A DNA stretch of 64,000 bases from Thalassomonas viridans (GTDB lineage: Bacteria; Pseudomonadota; Gammaproteobacteria; Enterobacterales; Alteromonadaceae). Location of the stretch: the NCBI RefSeq assembly GCF_000948985.2, contig NZ_CP059733.1:3844001-3908000 (forward strand), read 5' to 3'. This document shows positions 1 to 9,675 of the stretch, one piece after another. The first letter of the stretch is position 1; each line of letters starts with the position of its first letter. The notes beneath the pieces were generated by a model. It ran no database searches, was not told where the DNA came from, and saw nothing but the letters and a program-made list of their open reading frames with translations. The position numbers and the translations under genes were made by a program.

Positions 1-1290
1 GTAGTCGCTGCTTTGCTCTAAGGTATTGATCAGCTTATCCAGGTTATTGTGCTCCACCGTTTGATGGTAATGGGTGACATTGCGCTCACCATGGCCGTAA
101 AGGTTGATTTTACGGATCTCCAGCGGATCTTTGCCCAGATGGCGGGCGATATCGTCCATCACCATTTCTATGGTCATCATGCCCTGGGGGCCGCCAAAAC
201 CGCGGTAGGCGGTGTGGGAAACGGTATTGGTTTTACAACGGTTGCCCGTTACCCTGGCATTGTCCAGATAATAGGCATTGTCTGAGTGGAACATGGCCCG
301 GTCGACAATGGCATCGGACAGATCCGGCGAATAACCGCAGTTGCCGTTTACGGTAATATCTATGCCCTGGATACGGCCACTGTCGTCAAACCCCACCTTG
401 TAGTTATTTTCAAAAGGATGGCGTTTGCCGGTTAAACACATGTCGTCGCTGCGGCTTAGCTTCATTTTCACCGGCAACCGGCATTTATTCGCCAGCAAGG
501 CGGCAATACAGGCCCAGGGCGCTGCCTGGGTTTCTTTACCGCCGAAACCGCCCCCCATACGCCGGGTATCCACGGTTACTTTATTAAGGGGCACATCGAG
601 GACTTCCGCCACCAGCTTTTGCACTTCGCTCGGGTGCTGGGACGAGGAGAAAATCGTCATGCCGCCATCTTCGGTGGGCTCGGCGGTGGAAACCTGGCCT
701 TCAAGATAAAAATGCTCCTGGCCGCCGACGCTGATCTCGCCGCTTAACACATGTTTTGCCGAGGCAATGGCCGCAGCCGAATCACCCCTTTGCATGGTAA
801 AAGGCGGACGGACAAAGTTTTGCTTTGCCAGGGCGTCTTTCACCGTCAATACCGGCTCCAGCTCTTCGTATTCCACTTTGGCAAGCAGGGCCGCCTTTCG
901 CGCCAGGTCATGGCTGGTGGCCGCCACCGCAAACAGCGGCTGCCCCAGGTATTCCACTTCATCTATAGCCAGCACGGGATCGCCGGGAAAAACAGGCCCG
1001 ATATCGACATGGCCGGGCACATCTTTTACCGTGATCACCGCTTTTACCCCTTCGGCGGCTTTAACGGCGCTCAAGTCCATGCGCTTGATGCGGGCACGGG
1101 CAAACTGGCTTTGGCCTACCGCGGCATGTAACTGGCCGCGCAATTCCGGCCTGTCGTCTATATAAACCGCCTCGCCCGAGACATGTTTGTCGGCGCTTTC
1201 GTGCTTTTTACTGCGGCCAACGCCGCCCATTCCCGGGTCCTGAATACTTTCCCGGGCGCTTTGTTGCTCAACTTTTTTAAGACTACGCAT
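1..1290 (-). CDS. xdhB: Xanthine dehydrogenase, molybdopterin-binding subunit (partial)
   Basis: This is the N-terminal 430 codons of the large subunit; the gene runs off the left edge. The subunit carries the molybdenum cofactor and hydroxylates hypoxanthine and xanthine to urate in the cytoplasm. The visible protein has the molybdenum-hydroxylase motifs RRMGGGFGGKE and AYRGFGGPQGM, the latter containing the conserved substrate-pocket arginine of XDH. The start ATG (1288-1290) overlaps the xdhA stop by 8 bp, so the two subunits are translationally coupled in the usual xdhA-xdhB order. It fits a locus that otherwise degrades nucleosides: DeoD releases purine bases that XdhAB can oxidise. Family assignment is firm; the C-terminus and any xdhC lie outside the window. 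Confidence 0.93.
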   Translation of the reverse strand, partial: MRSLKKVEQQSARESIQDPGMGGVGRSKKHESADKHVSGEAVYIDDRPELRGQLHAAVGQSQFARARIKRMDLSAVKAAEGVKAVITVKDVPGHVDIGPVFPGDPVLAIDEVEYLGQPLFAVAATSHDLARKAALLAKVEYEELEPVLTVKDALAKQNFVRPPFTMQRGDSAAAIASAKHVLSGEISVGGQEHFYLEGQVSTAEPTEDGGMTIFSSSQHPSEVQKLVAEVLDVPLNKVTVDTRRMGGGFGGKETQAAPWACIAALLANKCRLPVKMKLSRSDDMCLTGKRHPFENNYKVGFDDSGRIQGIDITVNGNCGYSPDLSDAIVDRAMFHSDNAYYLDNARVTGNRCKTNTVSHTAYRGFGGPQGMMTIEMVMDDIARHLGKDPLEIRKINLYGHGERNVTHYHQTVEHNNLDKLINTLEQSSDY

Positions 1291-2743
1291 AATTCACTAC
1301 TCTTGTTTCAACATGGCGGTTTTGCAGCTCAAGAAAACATTTCTGTAAAATATTCTGCGCTACTGTCATACGGTATTTATCGGATGCCCGGACATCGGAC
1401 ATCGGCTGGAAATCCTGAGCCAGGGCCTGTTTCGCCGCATCTATGGTACTTTGCGTCCACGGCTGCCCTTTCAGTGCAGCCTCACAGGCAACCGCCCTTT
1501 TCGGAATCGCCGCCATACCGCCATAGGCGATGGACACGCTTTTCACGCTATCATCTTCGACTTCGATGGATATCGCCGCCAACACCGCGGAGATATCATC
1601 ATCGAGGCGTTTGGAAATCTTATAGACCTTACATTCCTGGCCGGCTTTGACCTTGGGAATGGTGATATCCTGGATAAATTCCGACTCTGCCAGGTCGGTC
1701 ATTTTATAACCTTTAAAATAATCCTCTACCGGCATTTCCCGGGTGCTGTCGCCACGCCTTAAGGTCATGGTTGCTCCTAAGGCGATCAGCGCCGGCGGCA
1801 TGTCGCCGATAGGAGAAGCATTGCCGATATTGCCCCCCAAGGTGCCGTTGTTGCGGATCTGGGTAGAGCCGATACGCTCTATCATTGCCCCCAGCTCGGG
1901 ATAGTGGTGATGCAATACCGGCGTAAACAAACTGTAGGGCACGGCAGAGCCGACGATAATGCTGTCCTCGGTTTCCCTGAGGCTATTCAGCTCTTTGACA
2001 TTGCCCAGGTAGACCAGCTTATCGACAGTATTAAGCTGCTGGGTGACGCTTAAGGCCAGATCGGTACCACCGCCAAGCAAAGTGGCCGTTGGATTTGCAA
2101 CCAGGTAGTTGGCAAGCTGGTCAACACCTGTGGGCGCATAGAAATCACGGCCACCGGCACTCAGCTCAGCCTGGGTTTGCAGGTGAATTTTTTTCAGTTC
2201 GGCTACGGTTTGGTGGTAACGGCGGGCAAAGCTGTCCGGCGGGCTGTCGGCACTGGAGGCCATGGCCGCATCGATAATGGAGCGGTAACCGGTGCAGCGG
2301 CATAAATTCCCCGCCAGGGCTTCCACCACTTGCGCCCGGTCCGGGCTGCTCACCGCTTTATGCAGGGCAAAAGAAGACATCACAAAACCCGGGGTACAAA
2401 AACCGCATTGCGAGCCGTGGAAGTCCACAATCGCCTGCTGTACCGGGTGCAGCTCTTCCCCTTCTTTTAAATGTTCCACCGTGATCAGCTGTTTGCCGTG
2501 CAGGCTGCCGACAAATAAAATACAGGCATTGGCGGACTTATAATTGAGTTCGTTAAATGCTTCCCCAGCCAGTTCGGCGAGGACAACGGTACAGGCGCCG
2601 CAATCGCCGGAAGCGCAGCCTTCTTTGGTACCTGACTGGAAACGTATCTCTCTCAGGTATTGCAGTACGGTTAAATTGGGATCGATATTTTCCAGCCTGA
2701 TAAGTTCATCATTCAGGAGAAAGCGGATTGTGTTGTCTGTCAT
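1283..2743 (-). CDS. xdhA: Xanthine dehydrogenase, FAD and 2Fe-2S subunit
   Basis: Small subunit of bacterial xanthine dehydrogenase (486 aa); it passes electrons from the molybdenum site to NAD through two [2Fe-2S] clusters and FAD. The plant-type ferredoxin domain shows Cys43, Cys48, Cys51 and Cys74. The second cluster domain shows CGFC (113-116) and CRC (148-150). An FAD domain follows from about residue 200, with LLGGGTDLAL and IRNNGTLGGNIGNASPIGD, and then a CO-dehydrogenase-flavoprotein C-terminal domain from about residue 370. It is the first gene of an xdhA-xdhB pair and is divergent from deoB. The 560-bp space between them carries a strong palindromic operator about 390 bp upstream of this start, so joint control with deoB is possible but not shown. 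Confidence 0.95.
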   Translation of the reverse strand: MTDNTIRFLLNDELIRLENIDPNLTVLQYLREIRFQSGTKEGCASGDCGACTVVLAELAGEAFNELNYKSANACILFVGSLHGKQLITVEHLKEGEELHPVQQAIVDFHGSQCGFCTPGFVMSSFALHKAVSSPDRAQVVEALAGNLCRCTGYRSIIDAAMASSADSPPDSFARRYHQTVAELKKIHLQTQAELSAGGRDFYAPTGVDQLANYLVANPTATLLGGGTDLALSVTQQLNTVDKLVYLGNVKELNSLRETEDSIIVGSAVPYSLFTPVLHHHYPELGAMIERIGSTQIRNNGTLGGNIGNASPIGDMPPALIALGATMTLRRGDSTREMPVEDYFKGYKMTDLAESEFIQDITIPKVKAGQECKVYKISKRLDDDISAVLAAISIEVEDDSVKSVSIAYGGMAAIPKRAVACEAALKGQPWTQSTIDAAKQALAQDFQPMSDVRASDKYRMTVAQNILQKCFLELQNRHVETRVVNYA

Positions 2744-3120
2744 GCTTGATTTCCATCAAATACTTGAAAGTTCAATTACTTATTAACGCTCTCGCGCACT
2801 TTATTTTATTGACTCATGTTCAAGCTTGCCTGTCTATAATTTAAGAAAAGCAAAGTTTCACCGAAAGGCAAGTACAGGGAGAAATTCCCTGAATGCCAAT
2901 TTTAAACTTTTGTCAAGTAACCTCGACGCAAGCCCGTTTATCTTAAAATGATGAAGGATATTTTTGATTGCTTTACCCCCTGCCGGCATAAGCCAAATGT
3001 CATGTAGCACGGCTACAAGTCCATTTTCCTGCCTTTGATGTAACCCCCTCAAAAGTCCTCATCCCCTTCCAAGATAAACAAAGCCGGATAAATGCCGGGG
3101 AGATTATTTATGTGCCTATT

Positions 3121-3164
3121 AAGATATTTAAAACTTGACAGTTGTGTCAAGTTTTAAATATCTT
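3121..3164. promoter_or_regulatory. Operator A: 20-bp-arm palindrome and promoter before deoB
   Basis: Arms 3121-3140 and 3145-3164 are perfect inverted complements separated by GTTG. The core TTGACAGTTGTGTCAA (3135-3150) is one of seven sites in the window of the form TTGAC-M-N4-K-GTCAA. The left half-site TTGACA also reads as a -35 box, with TATCTT (3159-3164) 18 nt downstream as a plausible -10 toward deoB. The sequence around it closely resembles the site before udk, including the shared ATATCTTA. The rest of 2744-3305 is AT-rich and holds no convincing gene. Confidence 0.75.
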
Positions 3165-3305
3165 ATGTGATTAATGTTTATCGAAAGCCGATAAAAGTGT
3201 TATCATAATGCCCTGTAGTACCTGAATTAGCAGGCTTTGGCGGTTTTTTACCCCACCTGCCGGTTTATCGCGCTATTTGGCGTGTTTTTATCTTTGGAGA
3301 ATTGA

Positions 3306-4514
3306 GTGGCTCGTGCAATTATTTTAGTTGTGGATGGTTTTGGTCTTGGCAGTGCCCCTGACGCAGAGCAGTTTGGTGATGTATCGGCAAATACTTTTGC
3401 CAATCTCGCCGATGCGTATTTTCAAGAAAAGGGTGTACCGTTAAATATTCCCAACCTTGCCGCCCTTGGTTTAGTTCAGGCATGTCAGCAGGCTTCCGGC
3501 CGCAGCTTCCCTTATAAAGGTGAAGCGCCGAGCAAAGGCGCCTACGGTTATGCCGCCGAAATCAGCACAGGTAAAGATACCCCCAGCGGTCACTGGGAAA
3601 TGGCCGGTGTGCCGGTATTGTTTGACTGGGGCTATTTCCACGACAAAGAAAACAGCTTTCCGCCGGCCTTATTGGAAAAGATTTATCAAAAAACCGGCAT
3701 TCCCGCGATCTTGGGTAACTGCCACGCCTCAGGCACCAACATTATCGCCGAGCTAGGGGAAGAGCATATCCGTACCGGCACCCCGATCTGCTACACCTCG
3801 GCAGACAGCGTTTTTCAGATTGCTGCCCATGAAGAACATTTCGGCCTGGAAAAACTTTATCAGTATTGTGAATATGTGCGTGAAGTGCTCGACGACATGA
3901 ATATCGGCCGGGTGATCGCCCGCCCCTTTGTCGGCACCAACAGCAACGATTTTGAACGTACCGGCAACCGCCGCGATTATTCGGTCTTGCCGCCGGCGCC
4001 GACGGTATTGGATAAGATGGCCGCCAAAGGCGACGTTATCAGTGTCGGTAAGATTGCCGACATCTTTGCCCACCAGGGCATCACGGCAAAAACCAAAGCC
4101 ACCGGCCTGCCGGCCCTGATTGACGCCACCATAGCGCATATCGACAGCGCGAAAGATAACAGCATCATCTTCACCAACCTGGTGAATTTCGATCAGGATT
4201 ACGGCCACAGGCGCGATCCGGTCGGCTACGGCGAAGCGCTGGAATATCTGGATGTCAGATTGGAAGATATCTACCAGCAGCTGCGCGACGACGATATCCT
4301 GTTTTTAACCTCAGATCACGGCTGCGACCCTACCTGGCATGGCAGCGACCATACCCGGGAATATGTGCCGGTACTGGCGTATTCCAAAGGTATGGGCTCA
4401 ATACCGCTGGGAGAGCGCAATACCTTTGCCGATTTAGGCCAGACCATTGCCGAAATGTTTGATTTGGAAAAAATGGCATACGGCGACTCGTTCTTCGCAA
4501 AAATTCGTCAGTAG
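3306..4514 (+). CDS. deoB: Phosphopentomutase
   Basis: DeoB (402 aa) interconverts ribose- or deoxyribose-1-phosphate and the 5-phosphate, linking nucleoside phosphorolysis to DeoC and the pentose phosphate pathway. It belongs to the alkaline phosphatase superfamily. The metal-binding Asp10 lies in [12 protein letters not shown], the phosphorylated threonine is Thr92 in DTPSGHWEM, and the C-terminal metal ligands lie in [15 protein letters not shown]. The start is GTG at 3306, with GGAG about 8 nt upstream. It stands alone rather than inside a deoCABD operon, behind operator A and before a strong terminator. Length is normal for the family. Confidence 0.96.
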   Translation: MARAIILVVDGFGLGSAPDAEQFGDVSANTFANLADAYFQEKGVPLNIPNLAALGLVQACQQASGRSFPYKGEAPSKGAYGYAAEISTGKDTPSGHWEMAGVPVLFDWGYFHDKENSFPPALLEKIYQKTGIPAILGNCHASGTNIIAELGEEHIRTGTPICYTSADSVFQIAAHEEHFGLEKLYQYCEYVREVLDDMNIGRVIARPFVGTNSNDFERTGNRRDYSVLPPAPTVLDKMAAKGDVISVGKIADIFAHQGITAKTKATGLPALIDATIAHIDSAKDNSIIFTNLVNFDQDYGHRRDPVGYGEALEYLDVRLEDIYQQLRDDDILFLTSDHGCDPTWHGSDHTREYVPVLAYSKGMGSIPLGERNTFADLGQTIAEMFDLEKMAYGDSFFAKIRQ

Positions 4515-4526
4515 TGACAAGAATTT

Positions 4527-4563
4527 AAAAGGTGAAACCATTTAATGGCTTCACCTTTTTTTT
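4527..4563 (+). terminator. Rho-independent terminator after deoB
   Basis: The stem AAGGTGAA/TTCACCTT is extended by CCAT/ATGG and followed by eight or more T residues, 12 nt after the deoB stop. It isolates deoB from the TonB receptor gene downstream. Confidence 0.85.
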
Positions 4564-4724
4564 GCGCTTTTTTTACAAAAAGCCACGCTGATTAGCCTAT
4601 CAGTAAAAAAAAGCTGAAAGGAATAGCAAACCTCGCCCGGGCCGTTGACAGACCGCCCGAGCGAAGATGTAACAAAAATAACATTAGACAACTATGACAA
4701 CATCGTTTATCTAGGGAGATAAAA

Positions 4725-6962
4725 ATGCAAACCATAAAGAAGTCACCGGTCTTTCTGTGTGTCCACGCAGCCTTGTTCGCCGGTAGTTTAGGTACATCGG
4801 CCATCGCCAGTGCTGAAGAAGCACAAGACATGAAGTTAGAGGTCATCGAAGTTACCGCGCGTAAGCGGGTGGAAAACGTGCAGGAAGTCCCTGTTTCCGT
4901 TTCTGCCATGCAGGGTGAAATGCTCGATGTCTACAGCTCGGCGGGTATGGATATACGCTTTATGAGCGCGAAAATTCCAAGCCTTTCTATTGAGTCATCT
5001 TTTGGCCGTACCTTCCCGCGCTTTTATGTGCGCGGTTTAGGTAATACCGACTTCGATCTGAACGGTTCTCAGCCTGTTTCCCTGGTCGTTGATGAAGTAG
5101 TACAGGAAAACCCTATCTTAAAAGGTTTCCCAGTTTTTGACGTAGAACGTGTTGAAGTACTGCGTGGCCCGCAAGGTACCCTGTTCGGCCGTAATACCCC
5201 GGCCGGCCTGGTCAAGTTCGACTCGAAAAAGCCTACCCAGGAATTTGACGGCTTCGCCTCTTATTCTTACGGCACCCACAATACCCAGGACTTTAAAGGT
5301 GCCGTCGGTTTTGGTTTAACCGACAAGCTTTCTACCCGCGTATCCCTGCTAAAGCAAAAGCGTGACGATTATATCGATAACGAAGCGCCGGGTTATGAAC
5401 AAGACAACGTGCTTGGCGGCTATGACGAAACGGCCGGCCGTGTCCAGTTCCTGTGGGAAGACGGCGACTTTACCGCCCTGTTGAACTACCACTTCCGCGA
5501 TTTGGAAGCCAAGCCGATCGTGTTTAATGCCAACCTGATTGAAAGCGGCACCAACAACATCCGCAAAGGTTTCAACGATGAAAAGGTTTTTCAGGACGCA
5601 GCCGGAAATGCCAAACAGGACGTGGAAACCAATGGCGGCAGCTTGAAGCTTGAATACACTTCGGATGAATACGTCTATACCTCCATCACAGGTTACGAGA
5701 GTGCGGAAATCTTCTCCCGCGCCGATGTTGACGGCGGTAACCCGGCCGGCCCTGGTTTTATTCCTTTCTCATCAGAAAGTGCCGATGCTATCCCGGATCA
5801 TGAGCAAATCACCCAGGAATTTCGCGTAACCAGCCTTTATGATGGCCCGATGAACTTCCAGGCAGGTCTTTTCTACTACTTTGAAGATCTCACCATTGAA
5901 AGCCTGAGCTACGACACCACAAATAACAGTGCCATCAACGGTTACGCCGTTCAGGAGCAGGAAACCCGTGCCTGGGCATTATTCGGCTCTATGGACTACC
6001 AGGTATCTGATGATCTGAAAATCACCACAGGTTTACGCTATTCAAAAGACGACAAAGAATTTGTTGCCGAGCGTTTTACCAACCCGACGCCGTGGAACGG
6101 CTCGCCTGACTACATCAAAGGTGAAGCCAACCCGGACGACTCCCATGTCAGCTGGGATATCAGCGCCAACTATAAAGTCAGCGACGACATAAACTGGTTC
6201 GGCCGTATCGCCAACAGCTTCCGCGCACCTAGTATCCAGGGCCGTATCCTGTTCGGTGATGAAGTGACGGTTGCCGATTCGGAAACCATTACCTCATTTG
6301 AAACCGGTTTAAAAACCGATGTACTGGACGGCCGTGGCCGCATTAACGGTTCGGTTTTCTACTACACCATGGATGATCAGCAGCTGACGGCTGTTGGTGG
6401 CGACGCCAACTTCAACCGCTTGGTCAATGCCGATGAAACCACAGGTTACGGTTTTGAAATCGATGCCGAATTTGTTGTTACCGAAAACTTACTGGTAACA
6501 GGTAACGTCAGTTACAACAATACCGAAATTAACGATAATGACTTATCAATCGCGGTATGTGCCCAGTGTACGGTAACCGACCCGCTTAACAGCGACGGAC
6601 GCGCCATCATCGACGGCAACAGCCTGCCGCACGCCCCTGAGTGGATCGCTAACTTTACCGCCCGCTACGCCCGTGAACTGGGTGACGGTGAGATCTTCAT
6701 CTACACCGACTGGTCATATCGCAGCGAAATCGACTTCTTCTTATACAACTCGGTTGAATTTGAAGGCAAGTCGCTGTTAGAAGGTGGCCTGCGTACCGGT
6801 TATGCCTGGTCCGGCGCCGATAACGATTACGAAGTTGCCCTGTTCGCACGTAATATCACGGACGAGCAAGTGGTGATCGGTGGTGTCGACTTCAATAACA
6901 ATACAGGTATTGTTAACGAAGGCCGCTTTGTCGGTGCTGAGTTCAAGGTTAATTTCTTTTAA
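4725..6962 (+). CDS. TonB-dependent outer membrane receptor
   Basis: A 745-aa TonB-dependent receptor. A signal peptide is seen at residues 1-30 (ending ASA), a TonB-box-like VIEVTA at about 40-45, and a plug domain at about 55-170 with FYVRGLGNTDFD, DVERVEVLRGPQGTLFGRN and AGLVKF. A beta-barrel follows, ending in a terminal Phe (KVNFF) as expected for BamA-dependent insertion. GGGAGA gives the ribosome site 7 nt before ATG. It sits between deoB and aroG; nucleoside uptake is a reasonable guess from position only. Unlike the three Oar-like receptors, it lacks a carboxypeptidase-regulatory N-terminal domain and lacks the TTGAC-M-N4-K-GTCAA operator. An imperfect dyad (4634-4642/4655-4663) flanks a TTGACA -35-like box upstream. 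Confidence 0.9.
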   Translation: MQTIKKSPVFLCVHAALFAGSLGTSAIASAEEAQDMKLEVIEVTARKRVENVQEVPVSVSAMQGEMLDVYSSAGMDIRFMSAKIPSLSIESSFGRTFPRFYVRGLGNTDFDLNGSQPVSLVVDEVVQENPILKGFPVFDVERVEVLRGPQGTLFGRNTPAGLVKFDSKKPTQEFDGFASYSYGTHNTQDFKGAVGFGLTDKLSTRVSLLKQKRDDYIDNEAPGYEQDNVLGGYDETAGRVQFLWEDGDFTALLNYHFRDLEAKPIVFNANLIESGTNNIRKGFNDEKVFQDAAGNAKQDVETNGGSLKLEYTSDEYVYTSITGYESAEIFSRADVDGGNPAGPGFIPFSSESADAIPDHEQITQEFRVTSLYDGPMNFQAGLFYYFEDLTIESLSYDTTNNSAINGYAVQEQETRAWALFGSMDYQVSDDLKITTGLRYSKDDKEFVAERFTNPTPWNGSPDYIKGEANPDDSHVSWDISANYKVSDDINWFGRIANSFRAPSIQGRILFGDEVTVADSETITSFETGLKTDVLDGRGRINGSVFYYTMDDQQLTAVGGDANFNRLVNADETTGYGFEIDAEFVVTENLLVTGNVSYNNTEINDNDLSIAVCAQCTVTDPLNSDGRAIIDGNSLPHAPEWIANFTARYARELGDGEIFIYTDWSYRSEIDFFLYNSVEFEGKSLLEGGLRTGYAWSGADNDYEVALFARNITDEQVVIGGVDFNNNTGIVNEGRFVGAEFKVNFF

Positions 6963-7003
6963 TTAACTTTGGATAGCTGTGGCGATATCCATATTGCCAC
7001 AGC

Positions 7004-7263
7004 ATTCGTCCTGAATATTGCTGCTCCCCGGCGTCCATGCCATCGCAGCATTCATCCTGAACATCGCTGCTCCTTGGCATCCATGCCACCGCAGCATTCA
7101 TCCTGAACATCGCTGCTCCCTGGCATCCATACCACCGCAGCATACCGTTCATCTTGAACATCGCTGCTCCCTGGCATCCATACCACCGCAGCATACCGTT
7201 CATCCTGAACATCGCTGCTCCCTGGCATCCATACCACCGCAGCATACCGTTCATCCTGAACAT
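7004..7263. repeat. Tandem repeat array, 46-51 bp units
   Basis: Five near-identical units start at 7004, 7050, 7096, 7147 and 7198, followed by a 15-bp partial unit at 7249. The first two are 46 bp; the next three are 51 bp and carry the extra ATACC. The last two full units differ at about one position. Short open frames run through the array on both strands, but none has a ribosome site or protein-like composition, so I regard the array as non-coding. It fills the 3' side of the TonB receptor gene and ends exactly at a terminator. Confidence 0.9.
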
Positions 7264-7298
7264 AAAAAAACCAGCAAGTTGTGTTGCTGGTTTTTTAT
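7264..7298. terminator. Bidirectional terminator between TonB receptor and aroG
   Basis: CCAGCAA (7271-7277), loop GTTGTG, and TTGCTGG (7284-7290) are flanked by seven A on the left and six T on the right. The terminator can therefore serve the receptor gene and the convergent aroG gene. Confidence 0.85.
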
Positions 7299-7336
7299 TG
7301 CCTAAGCCAGAAACTTCTGGCCGTGATAAATAATAA

Positions 7337-8395
7337 TTATTTGTTTGCCCGGCGTTTTGCTACCGCCTCACTCAACTGTGACAATAATTTTTCGCTGTCA
7401 TCCCAGCCGATACAGGCATCGGTAACGCTTTGTCCGTAAGTCAGCTCCTGGCCTTCCACCAGGTCCTGGCGACCTTCAACCAGGTTGCTTTCCACCATCA
7501 CGCCGAAAATAGACTGGTTGCCTTCGGCAATCTGCGAGCAGACATCCTGGCAAACCAGCATCTGGTTTTCAAATTTCTTCAGGCTGTTGGCATGGCTGAA
7601 ATCTATCATAATATTGTTTACCAGACCGGCGGCACTTAATTGATCGGTTACCGACTTGACACTTTCCTTGTCATAATTGGGCTGTTTGCCGCCGCGTAAA
7701 ATAATATGGCAATCCGGATTACCCGTAGTTTCGACAATGGCCGAGTGGCCGTATTTGGTTACCGACAGAAAGTGATGCGGAGCCCTGGCGGCGCCTATGG
7801 CATCGATGGCAATTTTAATGGTGCCGTCGGTGCCGTTTTTAAATCCTACCGGGCAGGACAAACCCGACGCTAACTCCCTGTGTACCTGGGACTCTGTGGT
7901 ACGGGCGCCGATTGCCCCCCAGCACATCAGATCCCCCATATACTGCGGGGTGATCATATCCAGAAATTCCCCCGCCGTAGGCAAACCGATATTATTGAGA
8001 TCCACCAGCAGCTTGCGCCCCAGGCGCAAGCCATCGTTCAATTTAAAGCTGTTGTCCATATAAGGGTCATTGATCAGCCCTTTCCAGCCCACTGTGGTTC
8101 TGGGTTTTTCAAAATATACCCGCATCACCACTTCCAGGGTGTCCTGATACTTTTCCCTTAGTTTTACCAGGCGCTGGCCGTACTCCAGCGCAGCTTTAGG
8201 ATCATGAATGGAACAGGGACCGATCACCACCAACAACCTGTCATCCTGGTTTTGAAATATCTTGTGGATCGCTTCGCGTCCGGCATAAACCGACTCTGAA
8301 GCCCGCTCTGTGGCCGGAAATCGTTCGAGCAAGGCAACGGGAGGTAATAACTCTTTGATTTTGTTGATGCGAATATCGTCGGTTTGGTAGAACAT
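7337..8395 (-). CDS. aroG: 3-deoxy-7-phosphoheptulonate synthase, class I (AroF/G/H type)
   Basis: This enzyme (352 aa) condenses phosphoenolpyruvate and erythrose-4-phosphate, the first step of aromatic amino acid synthesis. The class I family signatures are clear: VIGPCSIHDPKAALEYG with the metal cysteine, RVYFEKPRTTVGWKGLINDP, GARTTESQVHRELASG, PVGFKNGTDG, HIILRGG and MIDFSHANS. Length is typical. AAAGAGAAA precedes ATG at 8395. Whether it is the Phe-, Tyr- or Trp-inhibited isozyme cannot be decided by eye, so the symbol is nominal. It is a metabolic gene inserted among the nucleoside genes and shows no operator of their type. Confidence 0.93.
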   Translation of the reverse strand: MFYQTDDIRINKIKELLPPVALLERFPATERASESVYAGREAIHKIFQNQDDRLLVVIGPCSIHDPKAALEYGQRLVKLREKYQDTLEVVMRVYFEKPRTTVGWKGLINDPYMDNSFKLNDGLRLGRKLLVDLNNIGLPTAGEFLDMITPQYMGDLMCWGAIGARTTESQVHRELASGLSCPVGFKNGTDGTIKIAIDAIGAARAPHHFLSVTKYGHSAIVETTGNPDCHIILRGGKQPNYDKESVKSVTDQLSAAGLVNNIMIDFSHANSLKKFENQMLVCQDVCSQIAEGNQSIFGVMVESNLVEGRQDLVEGQELTYGQSVTDACIGWDDSEKLLSQLSEAVAKRRANK

Positions 8396-8607
8396 GCTGT
8401 TTCTCTTTAATTACTTAATCTATAAAATATTTACGTCTAGACACCTAAATGCTAATCCCGCAGCTAATCTATCAAGGTTAAACCGCTATTAGCAACACAT
8501 ATTAGTAAAAAAGGAAATAATCCGGCATTTTAAGCAGAAAAAAGCGCCTGGCGCTGAAAGCACAGGGGAATAAGCTAAAATAAGTGGGACCATATTAAGG
8601 AGGATAT

Positions 8608-8778
8608 ATGACCGAAATACTCATCGCCCTGGCAGCAGGCACTTTTATCGGCCTGGTGTTTTCACTGCTGAAATTACCCATACCCGCGCCCCAGGCGATT
8701 TCCGGCATTGCCGGAATTTTAGGCATTTACCTTGGAAGTATCACTTACAGCTGGATCATCGAAAGGTTTTTCAGTTAA
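8608..8778 (+). CDS. XapX domain small membrane protein
   Basis: A 56-aa protein beginning MTEILIALAAGTFIGL. It has two hydrophobic segments, at about residues 5-21 and 33-50, joined by the signature KLPIPAPQAISGIAGILGIYLG that defines XapX family proteins. AAGGAGG sits 6 nt before ATG, an almost perfect ribosome site, which supports it as a real gene. The role of XapX proteins is not established. It lies alone between the divergent aroG gene and deoD, in the same direction as deoD but 118 bp upstream of it. Confidence 0.85.
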   Translation: MTEILIALAAGTFIGLVFSLLKLPIPAPQAISGIAGILGIYLGSITYSWIIERFFS

Positions 8779-8896
8779 ACTTATCCGTCTGCTCTTTGAT
8801 AAACAAAGGCAGATTATACAAGAATTCAGTAAAACACCCTTGATAGCACAGGCTTGAAACTTACTGAGACATTAACATTTAAAAAGGTTAACTCTC

Positions 8897-9601
8897 ATGT
8901 CAACACCACATATTGAAGCGAAACCCGGTGACTTTGCAGAAACAGTCTTAATGCCAGGCGATCCGTTAAGAGCGAAATTTATCGCAGAAAACTTTCTCGA
9001 TGACGCCAAATGCGTAACCCGGGTACGTAATATGTTCGGTTATACCGGTACCTACAAAGGCAAACCTATCTCTGTGATGGGCTCAGGTATGGGTATTCCT
9101 TCAATCTCTATCTATGCCACCGAACTATATAAAGAATACGGCGTAGAAAACATTATCCGTATCGGCTCCTGCGGCGCGGTACGCGATGATATCAAGGTAC
9201 GGGATATCGTTATCGGTATGGCCGCCAGCACAGACTCCAATGTCAACCGCAGCCGTTTAAACCAGTGTGACTTTGCCGCCTGTGCCGATTTCGGCCTGCT
9301 GCAAAAAGTGGTTAATACCGCAGAAAAATTAAACAAACCGGTGCATGTCGGTAATGTATTCACCGCCGACTTGTTCTACACGCCGAATCCGGAAATGTTT
9401 GCCCTGATGGAAAAATACGGCATCCTGGCGGTAGAAATGGAAGCCGCCGGCCTGTTCGGCGTTGCCGCCGAATACGGCAAAAAAGCCTTAACCGTACTGA
9501 CGGTAAGCGATCATATCAAAACCGGTGAAGTAACCACCGCCGACGAAAGGGAAAATACCTTTAAAGATATGATGGAGCTGACGCTGGAAAGCATTTTATA
9601 A
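8897..9601 (+). CDS. deoD: Purine nucleoside phosphorylase, hexameric DeoD type
   Basis: DeoD (234 aa) phosphorolyses (deoxy)adenosine, inosine and guanosine to base and (deoxy)ribose-1-phosphate. The PNP/UDP family motifs are present: [12 protein letters not shown] (phosphate and ribose site), [32 protein letters not shown] and the catalytic Asp in [10 protein letters not shown]. Length is normal. AAAAAGG precedes ATG. Unlike deoB, udk and cdd it shows no TTGAC-M-N4-K-GTCAA palindrome upstream, so it may be constitutive or controlled otherwise. Its products feed DeoB (sugar) and XdhAB (purine base). Confidence 0.96.
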   Translation: MSTPHIEAKPGDFAETVLMPGDPLRAKFIAENFLDDAKCVTRVRNMFGYTGTYKGKPISVMGSGMGIPSISIYATELYKEYGVENIIRIGSCGAVRDDIKVRDIVIGMAASTDSNVNRSRLNQCDFAACADFGLLQKVVNTAEKLNKPVHVGNVFTADLFYTPNPEMFALMEKYGILAVEMEAAGLFGVAAEYGKKALTVLTVSDHIKTGEVTTADERENTFKDMMELTLESIL

Positions 9602-9675
9602 CTGCTGGCTTTTCGCTCTGGTAAGGGCTACTCGTTTACATCCAGATAAACGTATTCTCCTGCCATTCTGAATAT

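Noticed and set aside
2809..2823. TTGACTCATGTTCAA near xdhA as an eighth operator
   Set aside because: It is 15 bp, not 16, and its halves do not match TTGAC-M / K-GTCAA; counted as chance.
2858..3052. 64-codon minus-strand frame in the xdhA-deoB gap
   Set aside because: No ribosome site, no recognisable motif, and it lies in regulatory space.
6949..7305. Repetitive proteins encoded on both strands of the tandem array
   Set aside because: Frames are by-products of repeats whose lengths (46 and 51) differ; no ribosome sites, low-complexity product.
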